A DNA stretch of 64,000 bases from Rachycentron canadum. Taxonomy: Eukaryota > Chordata > Actinopteri > Carangiformes > Rachycentridae. The stretch covers positions 24,305,601-24,369,600 of the forward strand of contig CM076650.1 in NCBI GenBank assembly GCA_038496675.1, read 5' to 3'. Below the pieces are notes generated by a model. It was given only the letters and a program-made list of their open reading frames with translations, did no database searches and had not been told where the DNA came from. A program made the translations under genes and the position numbers. Below are positions 51,809 to 60,860 of the stretch, in pieces (the first letter of the stretch is position 1; each line of letters opens with the position of its first letter).

Positions 51809-53784
51809 GTAGGCAGAGGACCAACATACACACAGACCTCTGCGACCGACAGAACAAGATCCATGGAAACTGGTAGAACAAGACTCATGCCCCAAGCTTA
51901 ATGTTGTGTTGATGCCTAAATTAAACACTAATTTGAACTTATGTAAGTGTAATATGCCCACATTGACTTTCTTTGAATGTTTGGGAAAACTGTCAACTGT
52001 CAGATTCACTGTTTTAGGGCAGTCATTAAAATCCTCAACATATCACAAAAAAGTTTTTACACTTGAGATGGAAAGGATGTCTTTCAACTGTGTCCAGAGA
52101 AGAGACTGAAAACAGCAGTGAATGACACTTCTGTCAACTTGCTTGAGCTTCTCTTCTTCTACTCCTCCAGTGGTTTCAGGAGTGGCTAACTGGAGAATGA
52201 ATGCTTTTTTTCTTCAACCTTAAATTGGTCAGACAGACCCAGTGTGTGATCATGTGAAGACTGAGGTAGTAGAGGGTGTATTTTCACTGCAGCGGAGCTC
52301 AGTGTTCAGTGGTTAGTAACAGCTGTAGCAGTAAGCAGTTGGGCTGGGTGTTTACCATTAATAATCCCCTCTTTTATGTCAAGAGCAGTGTTGTTCGGTG
52401 GTTAGGGTGGATTTCTACTTTAGCCTGAAAGGTTCCATATAGTATAAAGTTAGATTCTGTATTAATACTGTGAAAGAATTAAAGCACAGTTCACAGATAA
52501 ATACATACAGTCTGTATTCAGAAATAGAGCCTTAAATCATCTGTAACACTATGATGTCACAATAAAACATTCACTGCTGTCAGCCCACATCACTCAGATC
52601 CACCTTCCAACCTCATAGGCTGTGGTTTCTCTGAGTGTTTGCCTGAAATCTGCTATATTTTTATTCTAATAACAACAGAGCTCCAGGCAGAAGCCGTAGA
52701 GGAGAGATATAAAACTACACTGAGATGGGTTTTGGTTCTTAAAACCACAAATATATCTTCTAATGGATATCAAACTATGGGACCTTTTAATGAGGCCATA
52801 ACCCAGCCCCCACCCAGCTGAAACTTGCAGCCAGTTTTGAGACCTGACCTGTGTCTACCTCCCTAGTCACAGTAGATGTAAAGTAATCAGCCGCTATATC
52901 TGGTCCAGAGCATCTCTTCTCTTTGTATGAAGTCAATATTTGTGTACATGATCCTGACAAGTAAAGGTAGACTAATAAAACCTGCGGCTGTTATTTTTGC
53001 TTTGTTTCATCCTTTAATGACTGTTAGCTCACCAGACTAATGCAGCTTTAATGCAGCTCTGTATCTCTGGATCGTGTATCTACCCACGACACAAGACACT
53101 CATGAACCCAGACAACTGGCTGAATCAGAGCGATAAAAGAAATGTTTTTAATAAATTACATTTGAAAATATAAAAAAAACTTAATCCTGTTGATTTATCC
53201 ACCAACCAGATTCAAGCCAATTGAAGTGCTTTACAGTAGAATGGAAAAACACAGCAAAGTGTCCTGAACCCAACCCCAGACCTGGTACTTGATCTGGTTG
53301 GCAGTAATGATTTTATGTTCTTGCCTCAACAGACATAATGATCCTCATTTATGTGTGATTCAGTGCTGATATCATCTTACTACCAGTGGTGGGAAGTAAA
53401 AACTAAATACATTTAGGCTATTCAAGTACTGTAGTTAAGTACAATTTGAGGGACTTGTACTTGAGTATTTCTATTTTATACTACTGTATACCTACTATAC
53501 TTCACCACACTCTAGAGGAAACTATTACAACTATACTACTGTTTTTACAATACTGTAGCATAGTAATAATATTGCTATACTACATTCATTTTAGTCAAAT
53601 GTTTCAAGCTCATAGAATACAACATTAAAACAATATTGTGACATAGAAGAAAAGCTGTGAATGATGTGATGATTTTTTTTTTTTTTTTGCTCTACAGTAA
53701 ATATTCATGTGCATTAACGCATTTCTTTTTTTTTTCATGATCACACACTGAGTGTTGCTTTTGAACTCTGCATTCTGCCTGCAG
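51809..53784 (+). other. kcnq5 intron 4
   Basis: GT-AG intron of about 2.0 kb. The only structure I recognise is the interspersed repeat at about 53385-53600 and T-rich runs before the exon 5 acceptor. Confidence 0.9.
53385..53600 (+). repeat. interspersed repeat beginning ccagtggtggga
   Basis: Starts ccagtggtgggaagtaaaaa and continues with attcaagtactgtagttaag and acttgtacttgagtatttct, a repeat found all over teleost genomes. Relative of the minus-strand copy at 39285-39425. Confidence 0.65.
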
Positions 53785-53910
53785 GAGCTGGTAACCGCCT
53801 GGTACATCGGCTTCTTGGTTCTCATCTTCTCTTCGTTCCTTGTCTACCTTGTGGAGAACAAGTTCAACAAGGAATTTGCCACCTACGCTGATGCCCTGTG
53901 GTGGGGCACG
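53785..53910 (+). CDS. kcnq5: kcnq5 exon 5: S5, turret, start of pore helix
   Basis: Coding exon for S5, the extracellular turret and the beginning of the pore helix. It reads ELVTAWYIGFLVLIFSSFLV, YLVENKFNKEF, then ATYADALWWGT. The S5 tryptophan in TAWYIGF is the residue that, from work on KCNQ2-5, is needed for opening by retigabine-type drugs, so this channel is predicted to respond to them. LIFSSFLVYLVE fits KCNQ5 rather than KCNQ4 (LIFASFLVYLAE). The turret ENKF differs from EKDA in human KCNQ5 as I recall it. Length 126 nt, acceptor cctgcag/gag, donor ggcacg/gtgagt. Confidence 0.97.
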
Positions 53911-55870
53911 GTGAGTTTGGAGGAATACTTTCTGCCTGCTAGGATTCAGTCAACGCTTGAGATGGTTTTAACAGCTGCCAGAAGATACCTGTGGCTGTCT
54001 GTTGAATTGATTCATGTTTTCTTGGCCAACTGAAGGACTCAGTTACACTTCACCTTACAAAACAGATTCAATACGTCGTCAGAAAAATGTGTCCTTGATT
54101 GGATGCTAAAATTCAGTGTCCTTGCTATTTTTTTACACGAGCTTAGTTTTTAATTGCCCTTGGGCATTGCCAGCACCTCCGTAAATGGCAGACCTGCTCA
54201 TATAATGACTCAAAAAATCACAATGGTACCTAATGGCTGCATCCACCTTTGTCGTACAAAGCAATCAAAGCCTGAATGACAGATAATGCAGGGTGATCAA
54301 TCAGCCAGAATGGATGGATAGATAAACACACAGACAAACAAATTGATGAACACAACCAAGAGTCCTCCAAGCAGTGCTAGTTCCAGACAGCTAGGTGTGT
54401 TTGCTGCTGTCATTAAAAAAATGAATACAATGCATGCTACAATGCTACTTGAACATATGTGAGGGTCATACACACCAGCCAAGTACCATCATTATGAATT
54501 ATTCTCTCAATTAACTCTCACTGGCTTTTTCTATCATCAAGAAATTTGTGTCCTCTCTTCAGTCAGTCAAAGGTGTAATATTGTCGAACTGGTCATCTTG
54601 AACCTGATTAATGCAAAAAAACAAAAAACAAAACAAAACATGAATTTTGAAATTTCTCTTTCTCTTCTCTTTTTTAAGTCACAAAACCATTTATTCACTC
54701 ATGAGAGGTGGTCTTTCAGACTATTTGACAAAATAACATTTGACAAAATTAAATGGAAACTGTTTTGTGCAAAATTACAATAGAAAACACGGCTTGTGAG
54801 TCTTGACGGATCACACTCTACCCAATACATGAAGGACAACAACAACCCACATACTGTGCTTCAGAAACCCTTTTAGTCAGGACAGAATAAACATTTCAGC
54901 CACAGGCTCTCATCAGTGAATGCAGAACCAAGGCCAAACAGCCTCACTCCTACAAAGCCTCCACACAGGTCTAATCACTCAGATGTGATTGAACTGCCTG
55001 AAGGCATCTTTTCAAATCATGCTTCTATGTGGCAAAATCAAACAGTATGCAAAAGGAACAACATGCAAATATACTTTTAAAATATAGACATTTAAACCAG
55101 AGTTGTGAAAGACAAAGAAATAACAGCAAGCATAGAAAATGGTAAGTTAGTAATTAATTATAAACCCACTTGTGTTTGCGTTTGCCACAGGTAAATCCAA
55201 GTGAACCATCCAAATGTTACTTCTATTTTTGCCTAAAAGACCTTGTACCCTGATGTGTCCATGCTGATAGGTTCAGATTAGAGTCCTGGGGTTTTGAGAC
55301 ATGGGCCCCAAAAACATCTGCCACAACCTCAACAGATGTTGTTTTCGCTGGTCAAACATATGAGAACATTTTATTTTAGAACACATGCTATTAAGACGCC
55401 CTTTGTAAATTGTAATTAATGGCTTTCTAATGGTTAATAAATCTTTGCTTTGACAATCTTGAAAAGACTAAAGGGATTTTTCACTGTGTGAGAAACAAAA
55501 AGTCACTCCTACTTTTGGATGCTCTGAAACCCCATTAAATTATTCATTAATCATGAACAAAGCCTTTACTGACAGTTTATGAAGCCCCGATAAAGGGTGC
55601 CTTATGAAAAAGTGATACCATGAAATGTCTCTCAAGAAACAACATCCAGGTTACACACAGTATTCTTTGTGTATTCTTTTTCGTTTTCATTGGAAATACA
55701 TTCTGCCACAGTAAAGCACATTAATTGTATTGACAAACAAGCTTCCATACAATTAGCACCATGGATAATCCAAAATATTTTTCCTGGTGTTTCATTCATT
55801 TCTATGCGTTCTGAGGCATGTGCATATGATCATTATTCAGGACCTTATCATTAATTATTTGTTTGGACAG
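53911..55870 (+). other. kcnq5 intron 5
   Basis: GT-AG intron of about 2.0 kb between the pore-helix exon and the filter exon. AT-rich; I see no repeat family, exon or RNA gene that I can support. Confidence 0.88.
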
Positions 55871-55981
55871 ATCACCCTGACAACTATTGGCTATGGGGAC
55901 AAGACACCAAAGACATGGACAGGACGGATGCTGTCTGCAGGATTTGCTCTCTTGGGGATTTCCTTCTTTGCCTTGCCAGCA
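55871..55981 (+). CDS. kcnq5: kcnq5 exon 6: selectivity filter and most of S6
   Basis: Coding exon for the end of the pore helix, the potassium selectivity filter TIGYGD and most of S6. It reads ITLTTIGYGDKTPKTWTGRM then LSAGFALLGISFFALPA. The residue after GYGDK is threonine, where KCNQ2 has tyrosine (GYGDKYP); that tyrosine gives KCNQ2 its high external TEA sensitivity, so low TEA sensitivity is inferred here. The PA at the 3' end joins the first glycine of the next exon to form the PAG hinge of Kv7 S6. Length 111 nt, acceptor ttggacag/atc, donor ccagca/gtaagt. Confidence 0.97.
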
Positions 55982-57721
55982 GTAAGTCCAAACTCTATAA
56001 GTGATACCTTTCACTTTGCTTTTCAGAGAACAGGAGAATTTATTAATCCTTTTCTGAGAGATTTGAACTTGGTAACGTAATTTCGTTTGCTGATATTTGA
56101 TTGCAGAGCTGTGAGGTAAAGCTAAAACTAATATAATATGTTCAGCATTTGTTTTGAAGATTAAATTTACTCAACTGAATTTGTATAAGTCTAGCTTTAA
56201 TATAAAGGTGCACGTCTCGTGGCTTATCGAGTGATGTTGATGAGCATTTGCACAAGAGTGCATACATATACACATTCCTGCCAACAGTTTCACACTATTC
56301 CACTGATGGAGTTGGTTTGGAGATAACAAGATCAAAATCCTCGTAAAATGCCAGAAAAAGGCAGATAAGAATTCTGGCCAGTGTCAACATGGATCTGCAC
56401 AGGTTTCAAAATATAAAAAAATTTGATTTTTGAAATGTTTCAAGAGGGAAGAAAATTCATTCAGCATGTTCAGCATCCAGGATACACACCAAGCATTGTG
56501 GTGAGAAACTGTGAATGTAGACGTAACTGTGTTTGGTATGAACACTACAGCGCATGGTTCATATTCAGTTGTATATTTTTATCCTGTATATTTTTTTGTG
56601 TAGTTTTCATTGTATATTTTAAATTAACTGATCTCTTGCTGAGAGTGACTAAAGTATTGATTCTGCTCTATGTCTGTTGTGACTATGGAGCTAGAGCCAG
56701 GAGGTGATTGGTTTAGCATAATGTTAAGCTCATCTTCTGGAGGCAGGAGGAGACGGCGAACCTGCCTCTCTCCTATGTTGACAAACACACCTGCCAGCTC
56801 TTATCAAGCTCGCTGATAAACATGTGGCATCTCATTAGTCTGTTGTGGTGACGACACTCCACGACTATTACTACGAGCACAGTTTTTTATTATTTCAATG
56901 TGTTGAATCAAGTAAACAAAGAAAATACAGTGTGTTCATTTGTCAGCTTTAGAGGTTTGGTAATTGTAAAAAAAAAATGTATTATTATTATTATTATTTT
57001 TTTGACAGAGGCACCTTTCCCTCTGCTTTCAGATGTCATGCTAAGCTCTTTTGCACCTGCTTGCAATCTTTATACTTAAAGCACAGTTACGAAGGCATAT
57101 TCACATTACAACAGGAAAAACAAGGGTTGTTCGCTGTGTGCGCCACATTGGTTGGCACAGTATTTACCACTCTGGTAATCCCAGTGGTGCTATACTAAAC
57201 AACACCACCTTAGCTGCAACATTAATATTCCTAGTGGGTGATCACTACATCTCAGGGACAAACCTGACTGTTGCATCTGCCTGCTGATATTTATCCAGAC
57301 AAATATCTTTTTTGTCTGGCTTCAGGCCTGCAAAATTAGTCTTTCATCCACCTTTTAGTTCAAGCAGTGGTCAACAGGGACTGTCTGTGCCCACAACAGT
57401 CAGTGTGGCTCAGGACACAGGTCAACAAATTTGAATTTCTCTTTCTCCACCATGATGTGAATATGGCTCAAGTGGTTCAGGTCCTCTCCTCTAACTCTCA
57501 GTAAGACAGGCAATAAGTATATTTACCAAAGTGTCAAACTGTTCCTTCAAGAATAAACATGAAACATGCTGTTTTTAGAATTGACTGTCATTTTTCATAC
57601 AACCACAGTTGATGTTCTCATTAGAGTTATATTTGTATTGAATTTCTCAGCAGCTCAGTGATACTTTAGAGTCTTTGACGTACAAATGTACCAGTGTTTA
57701 TTCCTGCTAATATCGTACCAG
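55982..57721 (+). other. kcnq5 intron 6
   Basis: GT-AG intron of about 1.7 kb. It contains a short (ATT)n run near 56982-56998 and nothing else that I recognise. Confidence 0.88.
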
Positions 57722-57817
57722 GGTATTCTGGGCTCGGGCTTTGCCCTGAAGGTCCAAGAGCAGCACAGACAGAAGCACTTTGAGAAAAGGAGAAACCCAG
57801 CTGCCTACCTCATCCAG
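57722..57817 (+). CDS. kcnq5: kcnq5 exon 7: end of S6 and start of helix A
   Basis: Coding exon for the lower S6 gate and the membrane-proximal C terminus. It reads GILGSGFALKVQEQHRQKHF then EKRRNPAAYLIQ. The basic RQKHFEKRR stretch after S6 is the family's PIP2-responsive segment. The final LIQ begins the IQ-type motif of helix A, which binds calmodulin together with helix B encoded further downstream. The exon ends exactly at a codon boundary (atccag/gtaaag), so the rest of the IQ motif is supplied by exon 8a or 8b. RRNPAA fits KCNQ5 (KCNQ4 has RRMPAA). Length 96 nt, as in the family; acceptor cgtaccag/ggt. Confidence 0.97.
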
Positions 57818-58458
57818 GTAAAGCAAACAGCCCCCTCTCTTTTATTACTTTCACACACATTGCCAGTTTTGGGCTGGAAAATAAAAATGTTGTCGTTGAT
57901 GTAGCGAAGAGAACTGAATACCTGCCTAATATAAAATGTGATCAAAAGAACTAAATGGTTGATTCTGAAGTTTCTCTGTTTTTTCCCCTGGACCTGAATT
58001 TACCCAATAAAAAGCACGTAGCCGGTAGCTTCACTCTGTTCAGCCCTGTGCCCCCTCATCCTCACTTTGCAGTAAGCTCTTTAATCTCTGGGAGTTTTTT
58101 TCACTCCTGTCATTCTCCTGTGTTTAAGACCCAAAACACAAGTTTGGCAAACCCATTCTTGCCACCCCCTCTTTTCTGCATCACACATTTCCTTCTTTTC
58201 CAGCCTGATCTTCACACTCATTGTCATCCTGAATTTTAGTGGTGTTGACCTCACATTGTCCTCCTCATATGTTTCTCCATACACTTCCTTTTCTTCCCTT
58301 GCTCTCTCACCTTTCCTCCCACACTTCTCCGCTTTCTTCCTCTTTCGCTTCCCCTCTCTTATCTTATGTTCCCATCCCACCGTCCTCCTGATCTCTACCT
58401 CCTCCTGTCTCTCCTCCACCTCCTACTCTTCATCCTGCCCACCCCCATGTTGTACCAG
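57818..58458 (+). other. kcnq5 intron 7 (exon 7 to exon 8a)
   Basis: About 640 nt. The second half (roughly 58180-58458) is extremely pyrimidine-rich on the plus strand, with many TTCC and CTCC words. It forms an unusually long polypyrimidine region before the exon 8a acceptor and could bind regulators such as PTBP1; that role is inference. Confidence 0.8.
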
Positions 58459-58547
58459 GCTGCGTGGCGTTATTATTCCACCGACAGCACCAGGCCCTAC
58501 CTGGACGCCACATGGCGGCACTATGAGAGTCTCCTGCCTTCCCACAG
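58459..58547 (+). CDS. kcnq5: candidate kcnq5 alternative exon 8a (KCNQ2/3/4-type helix A)
   Basis: Predicted alternative coding exon. In phase with exon 7 it reads AAWRYYSTDSTRPYL then DATWRHYESLLPSH, with two bases (ag) left to complete an arginine with exon 9. This follows the helix A segment of KCNQ3 (AAWRYYATN...ATWRFYES) and KCNQ4 (AAWRLYSTD...ATWYYYDS), not canonical KCNQ5. A pyrimidine-rich tract and tgtaccag acceptor precede it. The 3' border, at the position homologous to other KCNQ genes, is cacag/gcatgt, so the donor would be GC not GT. Spliced to exon 9 it gives LLPSHRKEQGES, like the FFRKEQLEA junction of KCNQ3. Reading past the border meets a stop at 58588-58590. Strong coding similarity makes chance unlikely; use in mRNA is inferred. 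A decaying exon is the alternative. Confidence 0.78.
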
Positions 58548-58549
58548 GC
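58548..58549 (+). other. putative non-canonical GC 5' splice site of exon 8a
   Basis: The exon border expected from other KCNQ genes falls on cacag/gcatgt. GC donors make up a small share of vertebrate splice sites and usually keep AG before and A, G at +3 and +5, as here. The nearby gt at 58551 would leave the exon in the wrong phase for exon 9. GC donors are often weak and regulated, which would fit alternative use. Confidence 0.55.
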
Positions 58550-58808
58550 ATGTATCCATGCCTGACCTCCGCCCAACCACAGACGTGTGAAACACCAGTT
58601 TTTTTGTTTTCACTAATCAGCTTTTTTTATTTGTTTCCTTTTCTATTCTCCTCATCCTCTTCCTCCTCTTCCTCCTCTTTCTCCTTACTCCCTTCTTGGC
58701 TTTGGTTTTTGTTGTTTTTATATTATTTTCTTTCCATTTATCTTTTTATTTTTGGGTCTCCTCTTTGTACTTTTTTCTTCCTCCTGGTTTTGTGTATTCT
58801 GCATGCAG
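58548..58808 (+). other. short intron between exons 8a and 8b
   Basis: Only 261 nt. After the exon 8a border an in-frame stop follows at 58588-58590; from about 58600 the sequence is a dense T/C tract (TCCTCTTCC repeats) that leads into the exon 8b acceptor. Confidence 0.75.
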
Positions 58809-58903
58809 TGTGTTTGGCGTAGTTATGCGGCTGATGAGAACTCGGTTTCCATTGCTACCTGGAAGCCTCACTTGAAGGCGTTGCATACCTGCAGCCCTAC
58901 AAA
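58809..58903 (+). CDS. kcnq5: kcnq5 exon 8b (KCNQ5-type helix A)
   Basis: Coding exon for the rest of helix A in its KCNQ5-specific form. It reads CVWRSYAADENSVSIATW then KPHLKALHTCSPT, ending with two bases (aa) that exon 9 completes to lysine. This is nearly identical to the human KCNQ5 segment and unlike KCNQ2, 3 and 4, and is the strongest single argument for naming the gene kcnq5. The WRSYA part completes the calmodulin-binding IQ motif started in exon 7. Acceptor tgcatgcag/tgt with a good pyrimidine tract, donor acaaa/gtaggt. Length 95 nt. Only 261 nt separate it from exon 8a, with the same start and end phases. Confidence 0.96.
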
Positions 58904-59441
58904 GTAGGTACAACTATGGCAGCTGGTATCTGTATTTGGTGTTTATGCCACTTTAGCCATCTATCTCTATAATTGAATTGTGTACATTTTAAGTTACTCT
59001 TTATCTTTTTTTAAACTATTCAGCCTTTTAACGTTTTTCTGTCTTGAGATTTCATCAATCATTGTTTAATGTATCTGCTTTTCCCTCTTTATTGAACATA
59101 TAAATGCATTCATTTTGATCATTTCCTTTTTCTTATTGGAAAATGGTTCACAGCCATCAAAAAGACTAATAATTTCCAGGCTCCGTTAAGCTCAACTTGC
59201 TTCAATTAACAATAAAACGCTGACTTCAGAGACATCTCTAAACCCTTAAATTTAGCTGTTATTATATAAAAGAACATTTTATCCCTCCACACCATTCACA
59301 CTGGGTCAGGCTCTCTGTGTCGACTACAGTCAGTTTGAGTGCTCAATGGACCTTCGCTGCTGTCACTTTGAGAGGCTATTTTAGCGAGACAGCAATTTTA
59401 GCGTTCACCCTCTGCAATATATCTACTTATGGCTGCAATCG

Positions 59442-59534
59442 TGGCTTCAATGAGCCAATCAGGCTTTTTTATTTTGCAGAATTTTAGTCTCCTTAAATTG
59501 GGCAACACTCAGTCCTGATGCCCTGAGTGATTTA
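59442..59534 (+). repeat. local duplicated segment, copy 1
   Basis: Begins tggcttcaatgagccaatca and ends ctgatgccctgagtgattta, shared with copy 2 at 59916-60004 apart from substitutions and small indels in the middle. Inside it CACTCAG (59506-59512) and CTGAGTG (59523-59529) form an inverted repeat with a 10-nt spacer. I do not recognise the family. Confidence 0.75.
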
Positions 59535-59915
59535 GAGCTACAGTGACTAAATTCTGTTTGCCATTAGCTTTGGCAGCTGACATATCTACTGTATACACAC
59601 AAGGATACAGTATGGATCTCTATAGAGGGGTATCCCACTTCCAAATAAATGCAGATGCACACACACGGAGGTAGAGAACTCATTGTCACAATATTATTGG
59701 AACTTTAACATTATTACAACATTATTGACATTTAAATGTAGACTGATTGTAATCGATTTGGGCTGAACCAGGGAAAAAAACATAACCATTGCAGTTTAGT
59801 TGTAGTTAATTTTATGTTCACAGCCATTTTTACTAACACCCTGGAGGAATAAACATGAAGTCATAACTGACAGGTCATTTTTAATGTTACCAGTTTAAGG
59901 TTCCACCGTCTGTGA

Positions 59916-60004
59916 TGGCTTCAATGAGCCAGTCAGGTTTGTTTGAATATTTGAATTTGCAGCTCTTTGGGTGGCCACTCAGCCCTGATGCCCTGAGTGA
60001 TTTA
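59916..60004 (+). repeat. local duplicated segment, copy 2
   Basis: Second copy, about 470 bp downstream in the same orientation, again starting tggcttcaatgagcc and ending ctgatgccctgagtgattta. The inverted repeat CACTCAG (59976-59982) / CTGAGTG (59993-59999) is kept with the same 10-nt spacing although neighbouring bases differ. Confidence 0.75.
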
Positions 60005-60833
60005 CATTCCCTGGCGTCACAAAGAGCTGATGAAGAAACAGTGATTCTAAGCATCATTAGTGTTATTAGACTGCAGATCGACAGCAAGTTATGAATAATG
60101 ACAAACAGAAATTGGAAAAAAAAAAAAAAATACACCCTGAGCTACTTAGTCAGGTTTGTTTTTGAACCCTCATCCCTGTGTGTGTGAATGATATTGCTCA
60201 GAAACCTCTATGGAGCCTGGAAATATTAGGAAACCCATATAGTGTATAGTTATAGTCATAATGTACAAAACACATGCTGATTACAAAGACACTTTTTAAA
60301 GTAATTAAGTGGCAAATCTTTAGTTACCTTCTCTTTTTGCAAGTGCTTCCTTAGTTTGCCTGGACAGTCTGCATCAACCTGCATGTTTGTAGTGAATCTG
60401 CTATTTGTGAAGGCCTATTTCCCCTGGAATGCTAATTATTGACTGATGTGTTGTTGTCCTCCTCTGCACTTGAAAGAGCAACAGTTGTGGACAAAGCCAT
60501 AGATACAAAAAAAAATCTTCCAATCATGCTGATTTAAAGGATCATATCAGTGTGTTTACAGGTTTTAGCTCCTTAACTACAAATCGCGTATACCTAACAT
60601 GTCCACCATTTTTCAAGAAACAACTTCAAGAGTTTGTATTGTTGGAAATTAAAATTTCTCAAATACAGCATTGTGGTTTTAATGATTAAAGATCTACATG
60701 ATTTGTAGTAAATGGAATAAAACATGCAAATGCACCGTTTTGGTCTTATAAGGTGTTAACATTGAAGTGAGATTGTGAAGAGAGATGTATTATAATATAT
60801 ATAATATCATTTTTTTTCCCTCACCACCCTTAG

Positions 60834-60860
60834 GAAGGAGCAGGGAGAGTCAACGACAAG
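60834..60860 (+). CDS. kcnq5: kcnq5 exon 9, 27-nt microexon
   Basis: Very small coding exon. With the split codon from exon 8b it reads K-KEQGESTT-R, matching SPTKKEQGEASSS of human KCNQ5. It is preceded by a long pyrimidine run and cccttag/g, and followed by acaag/gtttgt. Twenty-seven nucleotides is a multiple of three with the same phase on both sides, so skipping removes nine residues and keeps the frame; splice variants differing at this place are known for human KCNQ5. It lies in the linker between helices A and B. The following exon is beyond the window. Confidence 0.88.

Larger units (their letters stand above)
58904..60833 (+). other. kcnq5 intron 8
   Basis: About 1.9 kb between exon 8b and the microexon. 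It contains two related copies of a roughly 90-bp segment (59442-59534 and 59916-60004) and a poly-A run near 60116-60130. No other exon recognised. Confidence 0.88.

Noticed and set aside
51559..51901. Longer open frames across exon 4 in two frames
   Set aside because: Only the frame bounded by the acceptor at 51633 and donor at 51808 encodes S3-S4; the rest is intron read-through or another frame.
58551..58552. GT donor three bases after the expected exon 8a border
   Set aside because: Using it would end exon 8a in phase 0, which shifts the frame of exon 9; the GC border gives the correct phase and the conserved R-KEQ junction.
58256..58822. 188-residue open frame overlapping exons 8a and 8b
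   Set aside because: It is in a different frame from both exons and is a translation of the long pyrimidine tracts (Ser/Phe/Leu-rich).
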